64,000 bases of DNA, taken from Virgibacillus_N oceani_A (GTDB taxonomy: Bacteria; Bacillota; Bacilli; Bacillales; Amphibacillaceae). The stretch is from assembly GCA_041521345.1 (NCBI GenBank), contig JBGOHB010000001.1; one strand, 5' to 3'. The position numbers and the translations under genes were made by a program. The notes under the pieces are model-generated. The model saw only the letters and a program-made list of their open reading frames with translations. It had not been told where the DNA came from and did no database searches. Shown here in pieces: positions 25,628 to 34,128 of this stretch. Position 1 is the stretch's first letter, and each line of letters opens with the position of its first letter.

Positions 25628-26284
25628 ATGTCCAAATATTCCACTTCAACCCGAACAAATTCTGCGATAAGATGGAAAAAAGGTCAAAACATTACTTGTA
25701 ATAATAAGTCTAGGAAAATGAGAGAACACGATTTTCATCTCCATGAATTTCACGACCACGATCATCACAACTGTCACTGCCATGACCAACATCACAGCGA
25801 TCATTACCATGACCAACATCACAACCGTCATTGCCATGATCACCATCACAACTGTCATTGCCATGACCAACATCACAACTGTCATTGCCATGATCACCAT
25901 CACAACTGTCATTGCCATAATCACCATTACAATTGTCATTGCCATCGTAATCATCACAAATCTCACAATTGTTTTATTGATCGATTTTTATGTGACGATA
26001 ATTTCAGATTACGTCTAGGTGGGCTACAGGGAGGAATGAATTTTAGACTTCGTCAGCTTCATGGATGTTTAGTAAAATTGAGATTAGAAGAAAACAAAGA
26101 AGTTCACGGAGAAATTTGTTTTGTTGGGTCTGATTTTGTCGAGATCAAAATGAAGAAAAGCGCTCATACGTCACTCTCACAAAGAAATGTAATTAAACAT
26201 CACAGCCATAGGGATACAGGAGTGCATCACAGAACATTAATTATACCTATAGACTCCATAAAGTCTGTTAAATTAGATGATTAA
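25628..26284 (+). CDS. His/Cys-repeat spore-type protein with LSm-like domain, convergent with mnx
   Basis: A 218-residue protein starting after TAGGAGG. Residues ~42-118 are a tandem metal-binding region: seven or so copies of a 9-residue unit (HDHHHNCHC, HDQHHNCHC), encoded by a 27-base DNA repeat. The C-terminal ~90 residues hold a small beta-barrel-like domain (LVKLRLEENKEVHGEICFVGSDFVEIKM ... LIIPIDSIKSVKL) also seen in MnxD, the gene at 26498, and CotO-like proteins. It faces the mnx operon end to end. I infer a spore-surface metal-binding protein that works with, or buffers metal for, the Mn oxidase. I know of no named family member. Confidence 0.8.
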   Translation: MSKYSTSTRTNSAIRWKKGQNITCNNKSRKMREHDFHLHEFHDHDHHNCHCHDQHHSDHYHDQHHNRHCHDHHHNCHCHDQHHNCHCHDHHHNCHCHNHHYNCHCHRNHHKSHNCFIDRFLCDDNFRLRLGGLQGGMNFRLRQLHGCLVKLRLEENKEVHGEICFVGSDFVEIKMKKSAHTSLSQRNVIKHHSHRDTGVHHRTLIIPIDSIKSVKLDD

Positions 26285-26475
26285 TGTTTTGTAATTAGCA
26301 TCGTAAAAGTTGATTATGAAAAAACACTGGAACAATATCCTTTTAAAACCATATGAAATTAAATTTTAATAAATCTTGTTCACCCATATTCAATTGGTTT
26401 TCAACTTATGTCCTTACCCCACTAATTTTATTTGATCATCTGCTAGATAAAAAATATGTAGTTAATCCAGAATAG

Positions 26476-26512
26476 AAAAGACAACCATAACATGAAGCTA
26501 TGGCTGTCTTTT
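26476..26512. terminator. Bidirectional terminator between the His-rich gene and the mnx operon
   Basis: Stem aaaagacaaccata (26476-26489) with tatggctgtctttt (26499-26512; one G-T type mismatch), flanked by T-rich sequence on the right and A/T-rich on the left. The stop codon of the leftward gene lies inside the right arm. Confidence 0.75.
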
Positions 26513-27265
26513 CTTATTTTTTTTGTTAGGCACCACAATATAACAAATACTATTGATTAAATTATCACTTTTATTTTTGTTGGAACAAAAGGAAACATTT
26601 TCTCGGTTGACATGATTGATATGATCATTTATAAATTCATCTTCGAAGCGAATTCCAACCTTTTTATCCACAAGTAAAAGAAGATAGTTTACTAGCCTAA
26701 GTCTGAAAAAGTTTTGAATAAGCACTGGAGAGGATGAGACGATTTTTCCAAATTGGAATGTAATTTTTCTTCTTAAACAGGGATCAATATTTTCCAACTC
26801 CTCTTCATTTTCATTAACTATTTCCGCATAACTTCCAGACAGTTTTATTTTATGAACCTTTTGGAATGGGATAATGATCATTTGTTTCTCTTTATCCCTT
26901 ATTGCAACAAAATCAAAGCCTACTAAAGATACTCTACCTATTCGTTCAATTGAACCCCTCCCCCCGTCTAATCGTGGACAATTAATGATAATCGTTACTT
27001 TCTTCCCGACTAACGCATCAAATGCTCTTTGGAATATTTGATTATTATCTCTTTTTCCTGAAAGTGCTAGATCTAATAATATTTGATTTACTTGGGCAAT
27101 ATTTTCTTCTAGTTCCTCAAGTTGTTCCTGTGGCATACAGGAAGTTGGCGAGGTAAGCTGTGGCTGTTCTATTTTATCTGGACAACAGTAATCTGGAATA
27201 CAAAAATCATTTGATGTTCCTGCAGGTGTAAATTCAGGACAGCGTTCACAAGTGTGTGTTTTCAT
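26498..27265 (-). CDS. MnxD-like protein with Cys-rich N-terminus, downstream of mnxG
   Basis: A 255-residue protein starting 30 bases after mnxG stops, with AAGGAG before its ATG, so probably cotranscribed. The first ~45 residues have eight cysteines (CERCPEF, FCIPDYCCP). Next is an LSm-like beta domain (KKVTIIINCP...GRVSLVGFDFVAIRDKEKQMIIIPFQKVHKIKL, ~89-147). The second part, FQFGKIVSSSPVLIQNFFRLRL..., parallels LNFGEVVSQKDALIQQFHFESLR of MnxD. It is therefore a MnxD paralogue. It is not one of the seven described mnx genes as I know them. A spore coat/exosporium role is inferred. Confidence 0.7.
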   Translation of the reverse strand: MKTHTCERCPEFTPAGTSNDFCIPDYCCPDKIEQPQLTSPTSCMPQEQLEELEENIAQVNQILLDLALSGKRDNNQIFQRAFDALVGKKVTIIINCPRLDGGRGSIERIGRVSLVGFDFVAIRDKEKQMIIIPFQKVHKIKLSGSYAEIVNENEEELENIDPCLRRKITFQFGKIVSSSPVLIQNFFRLRLVNYLLLLVDKKVGIRFEDEFINDHINHVNRENVSFCSNKNKSDNLINSICYIVVPNKKNKKRQP

Positions 27266-27295
27266 ATTTTCTCTCCTTAAAAAAAGGATATTGAC

Positions 27296-30200
27296 TTAAT
27301 AATCCAAGAATTTTAAATGTTTCGTTCGATTTCTATGAACACGCATAATTCCCCACATTCCTAGTTCGATATCCCAACGAATATTTCCGGAACGATACAT
27401 ATAATCACCAGGAAATGCAAAAAAACCACCAGCCCCATTTAATAATTCAAGATTTGCTCGTTTGCCCATAACATTCACTCCAACAAAAGACTGGACTCTA
27501 GAATCAGTATCTTTTGGATCAAATCGCCAAGAATGGCCATGTAATCGAAAGGTGTGGGCACGCCTTCTTTCAGCAGGAGTTACGAGTCTGATTGTTACTG
27601 GGTCTCCAGCATAGGCTTCATATAAAGGAGTAGAGGGATCTTCAAATACTTTTGAGCTAAATAAGTCACCTAAATTCGGGTATTCATTAAACCGATTAAT
27701 TAGTCTTTCCGTACGATAGTTAAATCCTCTGGAACCATCATCATACGTGTCTGCCAATTCTTCGTTTTCTTCATCTGCTCCTAATAATACTCCATCAAAT
27801 GGGTCGATGATTAGCTGATTAGCAGCATCCCTTAATCGAACACCATCGTGCATTAACATAACAAATTCACGGGTATCTGGAAGGAAAGGATTTCTTAAAA
27901 CTACATGTGATCCAGTTTTCTTTGGCTTCAGTGTATATGGGTCTAGCCATACTGTTCCGCGTGATTCTGCGACAAAAGCTCCAAAAGCTCCTTGTGAGCG
28001 ATGATTTCTGATGTCAGCCATATCCCAAAGTCCGCATACACCATGATCATCATCTACAAACCAACGATATACTTTTACTTCACCTGGTCCCACTGTTTGA
28101 TCAGGATTAAACCCAACCGTTTCACCCGCTGAATTCTGAATATCATAATCAAGCATTTGTGGGTGTAAGGATATTCGTAATGAAGGTGGATAGAAGGCCT
28201 GCTCCTTAACTCGTGGATAAGGGTAAATTCCATCTTTAAATTCAAATTTATCAAATTCCAGAAAACTCTTTAATCGTACTTCAACCAAATCTCCAACATT
28301 CCCCCGAATTATGAGTGGTTCAGGGTTTTTCTCTCCTTTTATAATGGCTTCCATATCTTCTTCTAATGCAAATACAATACCAAATGGATCATGCTCACCG
28401 TAGCGTTTGTTGTAAATAATCGGGGTCTGGAAAGCTACGACGTTATATCGTAATAACCTTGTTGCATCTGGAAAAAGATCAAGTTTTAGTTTTGATTTTT
28501 TAGGAGGTTTACCTGTGCATTTCGGTAAGGGTTTCGTACGTTTAGGTGGACGTGGACGGTCTGATAAAGGTATTAAATCCGGCACTTCTTCACCAAATGC
28601 CCGAATTAATCCCCATAATCCATTCCAAAGATCTTCTTCTGTTTCAAATGTCCATAAATAATCCCCAGCTCGAGGAATATAGGTTTCAAAGGTAAAAGAT
28701 TCAGAAATTCCAATATGTTGTTGGTCTTCCATTTCGGATTGAAGATCTCCACGCTCAGGCAACCATTTTAAGCCATGGACGTTAAAGCTATGAGATTCTT
28801 CTTGTGCTCCTTGTAATAATCGAATGCGAATAGGGTCACCTTCATAAGCTTTTAAAATAGGCGTTATAGGATCTCCATTGACATGGGAACTAAAGGAATA
28901 TGCTGGGTCCTTGTCCTTACCTAGACGAAAACGCAAAGGTTCATTCTTATAGTTAACTCCAAAGAGCCCTGGATCATCTGATGAACCTGGAAAGTTAGGT
29001 GGGTTTAAAGGTTCTCCATCCTTGTCAAAAATTAGGGAAAAATCATGAACCATTAATGCAAAATCACGGTAATCAGGAATAAGCGGGTTTTCTACTGTAA
29101 TTTGAGAACCTCGATTTACTTCTTTGCCAGTTGCTGAATCTACGAGTGTTGAAAATCGTGGGTGAACCACTCCCGAACCAAACACACCATGTTGCTGGTG
29201 AACGGTTGCAAATAAATGGTCATGGAAGAACCATGCTTTTAGTTCCACATCAGCATAATATTCATACCGTATCGTCTCTTTAGGAAGTACACCTGAATCA
29301 TAGTTCCAGCCAACGTTTGCACCGTCAGTTACAAGGACGTCAAATTTTACAAAGTGAATATGCATAGCATTCTCGTAGGTTCTAGTTACAAGTTGAAATG
29401 CATCTCCGTCAAGTATATGTGGTGTTCGATTGGTGAAATTAACCCGTATACTTGAACCAGCATTTTGGTGGAATATAAGTGGCTCAGGTTCTTTTTTACC
29501 AGATAGAATATCATCGATATCTTCATCAAATACATACATTCTACCTTTAGGGTCATGCCAACCATGACGATTATATACCATAGGCACTTCAATTAAAGAA
29601 ATGTTAAATTCTTTTACAATCGCATTTTCCAAAGCGGGTTCAGCAAATACTGCTCCTGGTCTGGCATTTGGAATAGCTGCATTTTCCTCTAATTCGGTCA
29701 TGTCTCTTCCATTAATTATCCCAAGAGGTGGTCTCGGTGCTTTACAGCCAACCTTACCAGGAATAAAGTTAGGAAATCCAGGTTTTGCTTTCGTTGGTTT
29801 TGGTGGCACTGGTCGGTCTGGAAGAGGTTGTAATGCTATAATAGGCTCTCCGTTCGGATAGCATTGACTCCCATCTTGAAGGGTGTTGAAAATCCGATTC
29901 ATTCCCCACATACCTGCACCAAAGTGTGGGTACAAGTGACAATGAATAATAACATCACCGATAGCCCCATGGAGACTTCCTAGTCCATATAAAGGTTGAA
30001 CATTATAAGTGGATTGTGGACTAATTGCTTGTGCATCCAATATTTCAGTATTAAGATTAAATGGATCGCGAAACCATTGATGAACATGATAGTGAAAGAC
30101 ATGAGTTTCTTTTACGCCTCCATGAAGAACACGAATGATAGACGGATCTCCTACATACCCTCTCAAAATCGGTGTGGCAGGATCTCCATACACCCAGGAA

Positions 30201-30943
30201 TCATGGTGTACTTCTTCACCATCTGCCTCAGGAGCTACAACTCCTTCGTCAATTAATTGCTTCCTGCGCCACTCCGGTTCATAGCGGTAATTTACACCAT
30301 GGAAGGAATCAGCTTCCTGACCAGTAACATGATTTATTGGGCGATTGCCAGTTAGATCATCCACTTCCATTTCATCATTGAAAATCCATGCATATTCACG
30401 GAAAGATGGTAATAATTGGTTATGAATATCCGCATATACACCGCTTTTCAGTGGTTCACCTGTAACAGGATCTGTCCAAGTAGAACCACGTTTTTGAACT
30501 AATAGTGCTCCATAAAGACCATCCGTATTTGATCCTTTTTCAGTACTGGAGACGTTCCCTAAGTCAGAAAAAAAGTAATTACCCTCAAGTGTAGCATTAA
30601 TTGTATACTTTATTTTCTCTCCAGGTTCTGCTAAAGTGTTAGGATTAAAACCAACATAAGAACCGTCGGCCTTTAACACGTCATAATCCGCTTCAGAAAA
30701 GTGCATCCCTGCTGCATAAGGCAGTTTGTTCTCTAATATTATTTCAACAATATCTCCCTCATTTGCTCGAATGACAAGCGGCTCAACAAGGTCAACAGGA
30801 GTAAATGGATTTTTTCGTACTGCTGAACGTACTTTTCCTTCGTTTTCTTTTAATACATACATCGCACCTGTTGGATTATGGTCACCAAAGGTATTGACAA
30901 CAATGCGAATAGGAATAGCAACTACATGAAAAAATCGTTTCAT
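27296..30943 (-). CDS. mnxG: MnxG giant multicopper oxidase, Mn(II) oxidase
   Basis: A 1215-residue multicopper oxidase, the size of MnxG from Bacillus sp. SG-1 and PL-12. Three homologous ~400-residue units start near 20 (DHNPTGAMYVL), 463 (HDPKGRMYVFDEDIDDILSGKK) and 850 (EHDPFGIVFALEEDMEAIIKGEK), i.e. about six cupredoxin domains. Copper-ligand motifs are HVFHYHVHQW (281-290), HCHLYPH (334-340), MHIH (527-530), FFHDH (572-576), HSFNVHG (718-724) and HTFRLHGHSW (1130-1139). MnxG oxidises Mn(II) to Mn(IV) oxide on the spore surface in complex with MnxE and MnxF. It starts after AAAGGAGG, 22 bases from mnxF. Identification is firm by length, motifs and operon order; activity is inferred. Confidence 0.95.
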   Translation of the reverse strand: MKRFFHVVAIPIRIVVNTFGDHNPTGAMYVLKENEGKVRSAVRKNPFTPVDLVEPLVIRANEGDIVEIILENKLPYAAGMHFSEADYDVLKADGSYVGFNPNTLAEPGEKIKYTINATLEGNYFFSDLGNVSSTEKGSNTDGLYGALLVQKRGSTWTDPVTGEPLKSGVYADIHNQLLPSFREYAWIFNDEMEVDDLTGNRPINHVTGQEADSFHGVNYRYEPEWRRKQLIDEGVVAPEADGEEVHHDSWVYGDPATPILRGYVGDPSIIRVLHGGVKETHVFHYHVHQWFRDPFNLNTEILDAQAISPQSTYNVQPLYGLGSLHGAIGDVIIHCHLYPHFGAGMWGMNRIFNTLQDGSQCYPNGEPIIALQPLPDRPVPPKPTKAKPGFPNFIPGKVGCKAPRPPLGIINGRDMTELEENAAIPNARPGAVFAEPALENAIVKEFNISLIEVPMVYNRHGWHDPKGRMYVFDEDIDDILSGKKEPEPLIFHQNAGSSIRVNFTNRTPHILDGDAFQLVTRTYENAMHIHFVKFDVLVTDGANVGWNYDSGVLPKETIRYEYYADVELKAWFFHDHLFATVHQQHGVFGSGVVHPRFSTLVDSATGKEVNRGSQITVENPLIPDYRDFALMVHDFSLIFDKDGEPLNPPNFPGSSDDPGLFGVNYKNEPLRFRLGKDKDPAYSFSSHVNGDPITPILKAYEGDPIRIRLLQGAQEESHSFNVHGLKWLPERGDLQSEMEDQQHIGISESFTFETYIPRAGDYLWTFETEEDLWNGLWGLIRAFGEEVPDLIPLSDRPRPPKRTKPLPKCTGKPPKKSKLKLDLFPDATRLLRYNVVAFQTPIIYNKRYGEHDPFGIVFALEEDMEAIIKGEKNPEPLIIRGNVGDLVEVRLKSFLEFDKFEFKDGIYPYPRVKEQAFYPPSLRISLHPQMLDYDIQNSAGETVGFNPDQTVGPGEVKVYRWFVDDDHGVCGLWDMADIRNHRSQGAFGAFVAESRGTVWLDPYTLKPKKTGSHVVLRNPFLPDTREFVMLMHDGVRLRDAANQLIIDPFDGVLLGADEENEELADTYDDGSRGFNYRTERLINRFNEYPNLGDLFSSKVFEDPSTPLYEAYAGDPVTIRLVTPAERRRAHTFRLHGHSWRFDPKDTDSRVQSFVGVNVMGKRANLELLNGAGGFFAFPGDYMYRSGNIRWDIELGMWGIMRVHRNRTKHLKFLDY

Positions 30944-30965
30944 ATTCTTTTCCTCCTTTCTTTAC

Positions 30966-31268
30966 TTATTCTTTCAGTTCGGGAATTTTAGGTCCACCTG
31001 ACCGTTCAATATAAAATACTTCAATGGAATGGATATGAATATTCCATTCACGTTTCTCCAAAGGAGCTTGTGACGTTGTCTCGACAAAAATAATTGCATG
31101 ATCATCTATAACTTCTTTAATAGTTCCGATAAATATAAATGGAAAGTTTGGAATAAGGACAAATACTTTACTACCAATACCATCTATAAAACGTTGTATA
31201 ATTGCTTCATCATGAATTATGTTAACAGGTACATTTTGACCATTTGTAAATGTTTTATTATTACTCAT
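30966..31268 (-). CDS. mnxF: MnxF, small subunit of the Mn oxidase complex
   Basis: A 100-residue protein between mnxE and mnxG, with AGAGGAG 7 bases before the ATG. The central part (IGSKVFVLIPNFPFIFIGTIKEVIDDHAIIFVETT ... WNIHIHSIEVFYIER) looks like a five-stranded LSm-type small barrel. In SG-1/PL-12 the MnxE and MnxF subunits form a hexamer (MnxE3F3) that binds copper and MnxG. His16 and the HIH pair near the C-terminus are possible ligands. Confidence 0.85.
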   Translation of the reverse strand: MSNNKTFTNGQNVPVNIIHDEAIIQRFIDGIGSKVFVLIPNFPFIFIGTIKEVIDDHAIIFVETTSQAPLEKREWNIHIHSIEVFYIERSGGPKIPELKE

Positions 31269-31281
31269 ATTTACACTCCTC

Positions 31282-31599
31282 TTAAGTTAATGGGAACCTT
31301 TTATCTGGATCCCAATCTGGGGTGAATACAGCAATTCGCTCAAAAGGTATACTTAAAGGTAAAGGGAAATTATAAAATGGTGCATTTACTATTTTAATAA
31401 TGACAGGGAAAAGTGTAACATGTCCTGGTTCCACTTCATTTACCTCTCCAGTGAAAATCGGACGAAAAGTCTGACCTAATAAATTAAGCTGTGGTGATTG
31501 CGTAACGATTAGAATATTTTTCCCTATTAAATCTTGAAATTCACGAAATAAATCATCCTCAAAAAATTGCTCATCATTTTCAGAAAACCATTTACTCAT
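31282..31599 (-). CDS. mnxE: MnxE, small subunit of the Mn oxidase complex
   Basis: A 105-residue protein with AAAGGGGG before the ATG. The fold pattern resembles MnxF: LIGKNILIVTQSPQLN ... FTGEVNEVEPGHVTLFPVIIKI ... PLSIPFERIAVF. It ends 13 bases before mnxF begins. The acidic N-terminus (SENDEQFFEDDLF) distinguishes it. Identity follows from order, size and the shared small-barrel pattern. Confidence 0.85.
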   Translation of the reverse strand: MSKWFSENDEQFFEDDLFREFQDLIGKNILIVTQSPQLNLLGQTFRPIFTGEVNEVEPGHVTLFPVIIKIVNAPFYNFPLPLSIPFERIAVFTPDWDPDKRFPLT

Positions 31600-31678
31600 A
31601 CGATAGCCCCCTTTAAATAGGTTTCTGTATTACTGTATTCACCTTAATTAAATGAGACAGTTGTAATAACCCAATTCA

Positions 31679-32449
31679 TTAAAACTTTAAGCCTATTTTT
31701 ACTAACCTCGTGAATATTTGAAAGAGACGAATTGTTTCAATTGCTTCAATCTGTTCTAAGGGAATTTCGTGTGCTTTTCGAAAATGTTTAATTCTGAGTG
31801 TGTTTTCTGATGAATTATTTATCTTTCCATAACAAGTTTCATGATTAGAAAGCTTAACCTTCACCCATGTATTCTCCCATCTAGCTAAATTAGTTCGGAG
31901 GGATTCAAAATGAAATTGTTGAATAAGTGCGTCTTTTTGTGAAACGACTTCACCAAAGTTCAGTAGTAATTTTTTCCTAAGGTCATTATCATAAAGATAA
32001 TGTTGGTGGGTATTTGAATAGTTAGGGATACCATACGGAATATTGGCAGCATCAATATGGTCATAAGGTATCCAGATCCGGTCTTTTAAGTTGGTTATTG
32101 TTACGAAATCTCTTCCAATGGCATTCACCTTTCCTTTATATAAAGTTATTTCACCTGCTATATTGGCATATATGATAACTTGCTGATTTCTCTTCTTTTG
32201 AAAAAACCTCCTTAAGGTTAAGACCTTTCTCTTGTTTGTATCTACTGAGGTAGTATGGAATAAATTTTTTTGTTCCATATACTCCTGTAAGATACGGGTT
32301 TCTTCTAATGAAACACTACTAATAGGGGAGGTTAAGCCCTCCCCGCTCATAAGATTAATCTCATTTACTGGATCGGATTTAATAATTTCTTGTTTCCGCT
32401 TTTCCAGAAGTAACTTTACGTATTCTTCATGTCTGATCTCATCCTGCAT
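31679..32449 (-). CDS. mnxD: MnxD, accessory protein of the Mn oxidase operon
   Basis: A 256-residue protein with a helical, charged N-terminus, then two LSm-like segments: VIIYANIAGEITLYKGKVNAIGRDFVTITNLKDRIWIPYDHIDAANI and WVKVKLSNHETCYGKINNSSENTLRIKH...IPLEQIEAIET. These are joined by a linker with LNFGEVVSQKDALIQQFHFESLR. The ATG at 32449 is preferred: it has AAAGGGG 8 bases upstream and a sporulation-type -10 (CATACAATA) further up. A longer frame from 32548 has no binding site. The role of MnxD is not established. Confidence 0.8.
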   Translation of the reverse strand: MQDEIRHEEYVKLLLEKRKQEIIKSDPVNEINLMSGEGLTSPISSVSLEETRILQEYMEQKNLFHTTSVDTNKRKVLTLRRFFQKKRNQQVIIYANIAGEITLYKGKVNAIGRDFVTITNLKDRIWIPYDHIDAANIPYGIPNYSNTHQHYLYDNDLRKKLLLNFGEVVSQKDALIQQFHFESLRTNLARWENTWVKVKLSNHETCYGKINNSSENTLRIKHFRKAHEIPLEQIEAIETIRLFQIFTRLVKIGLKF

Positions 32450-32481
32450 AACTAAAGCCCCTTTCTGCATTTCTGTAATAA

Positions 32482-32507
32482 TATTGTATGAATGTGAGGG
32501 AGTATGT
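32482..32507 (-). promoter_or_regulatory. Sporulation-type promoter before mnxD
   Basis: On the minus strand, CATACAATA (32482-32490) fits the sigma-K -10 CATANNNTA and also the sigma-E -10 CATACANT. An AC lies 15 bases upstream (32506-32507). A start about 26 bases before the mnxD ATG at 32449 is implied. It lies downstream of a terminator-like hairpin at the end of mnxC. Confidence 0.5.
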
Positions 32508-32550
32508 ACTGGGAGATTGTCCTGAAAGACAACAATTTCTCTTTTCATCT

Positions 32551-32582
32551 AAAAAAGAATAAGCAATACATTGCCTATTCTT
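32551..32582 (-). terminator. Terminator-like hairpin at the end of mnxC
   Basis: On the leftward transcript, aagaataggcaat pairs with attgcttattctt (13 bp, one G-U type pair, 2-base loop) and is followed by a run of T's. It spans the mnxC stop codon. It may attenuate or end transcription of mnxABC. Confidence 0.6.
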
Positions 32583-33174
32583 TGGTGAGTCGTTTTATAT
32601 TTTCCATCATTGCTTCTAAATCAACAGGTTCTCCCATAATGTTCATTTCATGAACGGCGCGGATGCGGTCGTTTCCATCAACTAGATACATATTTGTTCC
32701 ATGCGTTATCATTCCATTTTCATCTCTCTGATAAGTCATTTGAAATTGTTTTGCGGCGTCTTCAGTTTCAGTTATTGTCCCACGTTGCATAAACCAACCA
32801 TTTGGATCAACATCAAAACGTTCGGAATAATTCTTTAATACTTTTTCAGTATCAAATTCAGGATCAAGCGTTATGGTCACTATTTGCACTTCATTCTGGA
32901 ATAAGTCCGTCTTTTTTAGCTCTGTTTGTAATCGGGATAAATCAACCATTGTCATTGGACAAATATCAGGACATTTGGTAAACATGAATGCAACTATTTT
33001 AATCTTTTTATTGTGCAAATTATAATCATCCGTTAAAACAGAATCCAATTTTATATTTTCTATCTTCTTTATGACTGGCAGCTGATTTTGCATGGAGAAT
33101 AAATAGTAAAGTAATCCACCTGCTAAAAGGATGATAAAAAAGGATAGGAGTAATTTCGTTCTTTTTCTAATCAT
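32575..33174 (-). CDS. mnxC: MnxC, SCO1/thioredoxin-like membrane-anchored protein
   Basis: A 199-residue protein with one N-terminal membrane helix (~8-28) and a SCO1/SenC thioredoxin-fold domain. The copper motif is C-P-D-I-C-P (in TKCPDICPMT) with the distal His in MITHGTNMYLVD. SCO proteins deliver copper to, or reduce cysteines of, copper enzymes, so a role in loading MnxG is inferred. The ATG at 33174 follows AAAGGTG; an overlapping GTG at 33183 lies within that site. Confidence 0.88.
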   Translation of the reverse strand: MIRKRTKLLLSFFIILLAGGLLYYLFSMQNQLPVIKKIENIKLDSVLTDDYNLHNKKIKIVAFMFTKCPDICPMTMVDLSRLQTELKKTDLFQNEVQIVTITLDPEFDTEKVLKNYSERFDVDPNGWFMQRGTITETEDAAKQFQMTYQRDENGMITHGTNMYLVDGNDRIRAVHEMNIMGEPVDLEAMMENIKRLTKE

Positions 33175-33179
33175 CTTAT

Positions 33180-33644
33180 TCACACCTTTAAAGAATATTT
33201 AATTAATGAACAGCTTATCATACAAAGAAATGTTGAAAGTATACTAAAAACCAACATGTTTTGAGTTATCATGATGTTACTTAAGGATGGTAGACCGCAA
33301 AGGGATGGGTCAAGAATGACACCACCAACCATTGAACCAGTAAGTCCACCTATGATGCCTGACGACACACCAGTAAGTATGGAATGCGGTTTTCCTAAGG
33401 CGCCAAAAAGGATACCTACTATCGAACCGAAAAACACAGAAAAAATGGACATGATAGTAAAAGATAATGGAAAGAGAAATACAAGCAACATGGATATAAC
33501 AAGTGGGATAATCATCGAAGAATTCATAGCGATTGTCATCGAATAGCGGTCTGTAAATAAAAATTTTTTTATACGAAGTGACCGGTAAAGCTTCATGGCA
33601 AATAAAATATTTAAAATTAACAAGCTAATTAAAAAATAAACCAT
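33180..33644 (-). CDS. mnxB: MnxB, Gly-rich integral membrane protein
   Basis: A 154-residue protein with about four membrane helices and glycine-rich helix packing (FFGSIVGILFGALGKPHSILTG, SGIIGGLTGSMVGGVI). Start ATG with GGAGG 7 bases upstream. Its pattern G..FGA......LTG....G...G....GAVI recurs in MnxA, so the two are paralogues. The function is unknown; it is the second gene of the operon. Confidence 0.82.
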   Translation of the reverse strand: MVYFLISLLILNILFAMKLYRSLRIKKFLFTDRYSMTIAMNSSMIIPLVISMLLVFLFPLSFTIMSIFSVFFGSIVGILFGALGKPHSILTGVSSGIIGGLTGSMVGGVILDPSLCGLPSLSNIMITQNMLVFSILSTFLCMISCSLIKYSLKV

Positions 33645-33657
33645 ATCAAATCCTCCA

Positions 33658-34080
33658 TTACGATCCCCTCATGGAGATGATAACTAAGATGACCACCATG
33701 ACTAAGGTAAATTCCATGAAAAAGATAAAGGTAAAATTATTATCGATTACTGCTCCAATCATAGGAGACATAATCCCCATCATTAGGCCATTCGTAAATC
33801 CTGTTAAGAAAGTTTGATAATCAAACATCGCTCCAAAGACACTACCTGCAATAATTCCAATGAGTGTTGTCGTAATCGTTACTTCTGTATAATGAAATGG
33901 AAATTGTGCCATTAAAAGCACTCCAGAAGCGATGGCAATGATACCACCTAAAATTAAAGCGATATTCATACCTAATTGAAAACCTATTAATTTTCTATTT
34001 TTATACAAATATACATACAGAAATGTTGCAACGACAAAATTACCGATAAAAAAAAGCTGAAGATAATAAGATTCAATCAA
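33658..34080 (-). CDS. mnxA: MnxA, integral membrane protein
   Basis: A 140-residue protein with four hydrophobic helices and the same glycine-rich centre as MnxB (IIAGSVFGAMFDYQTFLTGFTNG ... MIGAVIDN). The TTG at 34080 is chosen as start because GAGGTG lies 6 bases upstream; an in-frame TTG at 34119 has no site. First gene of the mnx operon, 41 bases after the predicted transcription start of a sigma-K-type promoter. Confidence 0.78.
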   Translation of the reverse strand: MIESYYLQLFFIGNFVVATFLYVYLYKNRKLIGFQLGMNIALILGGIIAIASGVLLMAQFPFHYTEVTITTTLIGIIAGSVFGAMFDYQTFLTGFTNGLMMGIMSPMIGAVIDNNFTFIFFMEFTLVMVVILVIISMRGS

Positions 34081-34128
34081 TGGCTTCACCTCTAGATAGG
34101 TTATCCTAAAATTGTTCAATTACTGCTT

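Noticed and set aside
25759..25965. Regular 27-base repeats as a CRISPR array
   Set aside because: Units are contiguous, lack unique spacers and encode an in-frame His-Cys repeat; no cas genes are nearby.
25646..25966. Minus-strand 106-codon ORF of Met/Val/Thr repeats opposite the His-rich gene
   Set aside because: It is the complement of the 27-base His-Cys repeat, has no ribosome-binding site and stops within the coding gene. The plus-strand gene explains it.
27296..30943. MnxG as a CotA-type laccase or bilirubin oxidase
   Set aside because: It is more than twice the length of CotA, has three repeated units, and is embedded in a full mnx operon.
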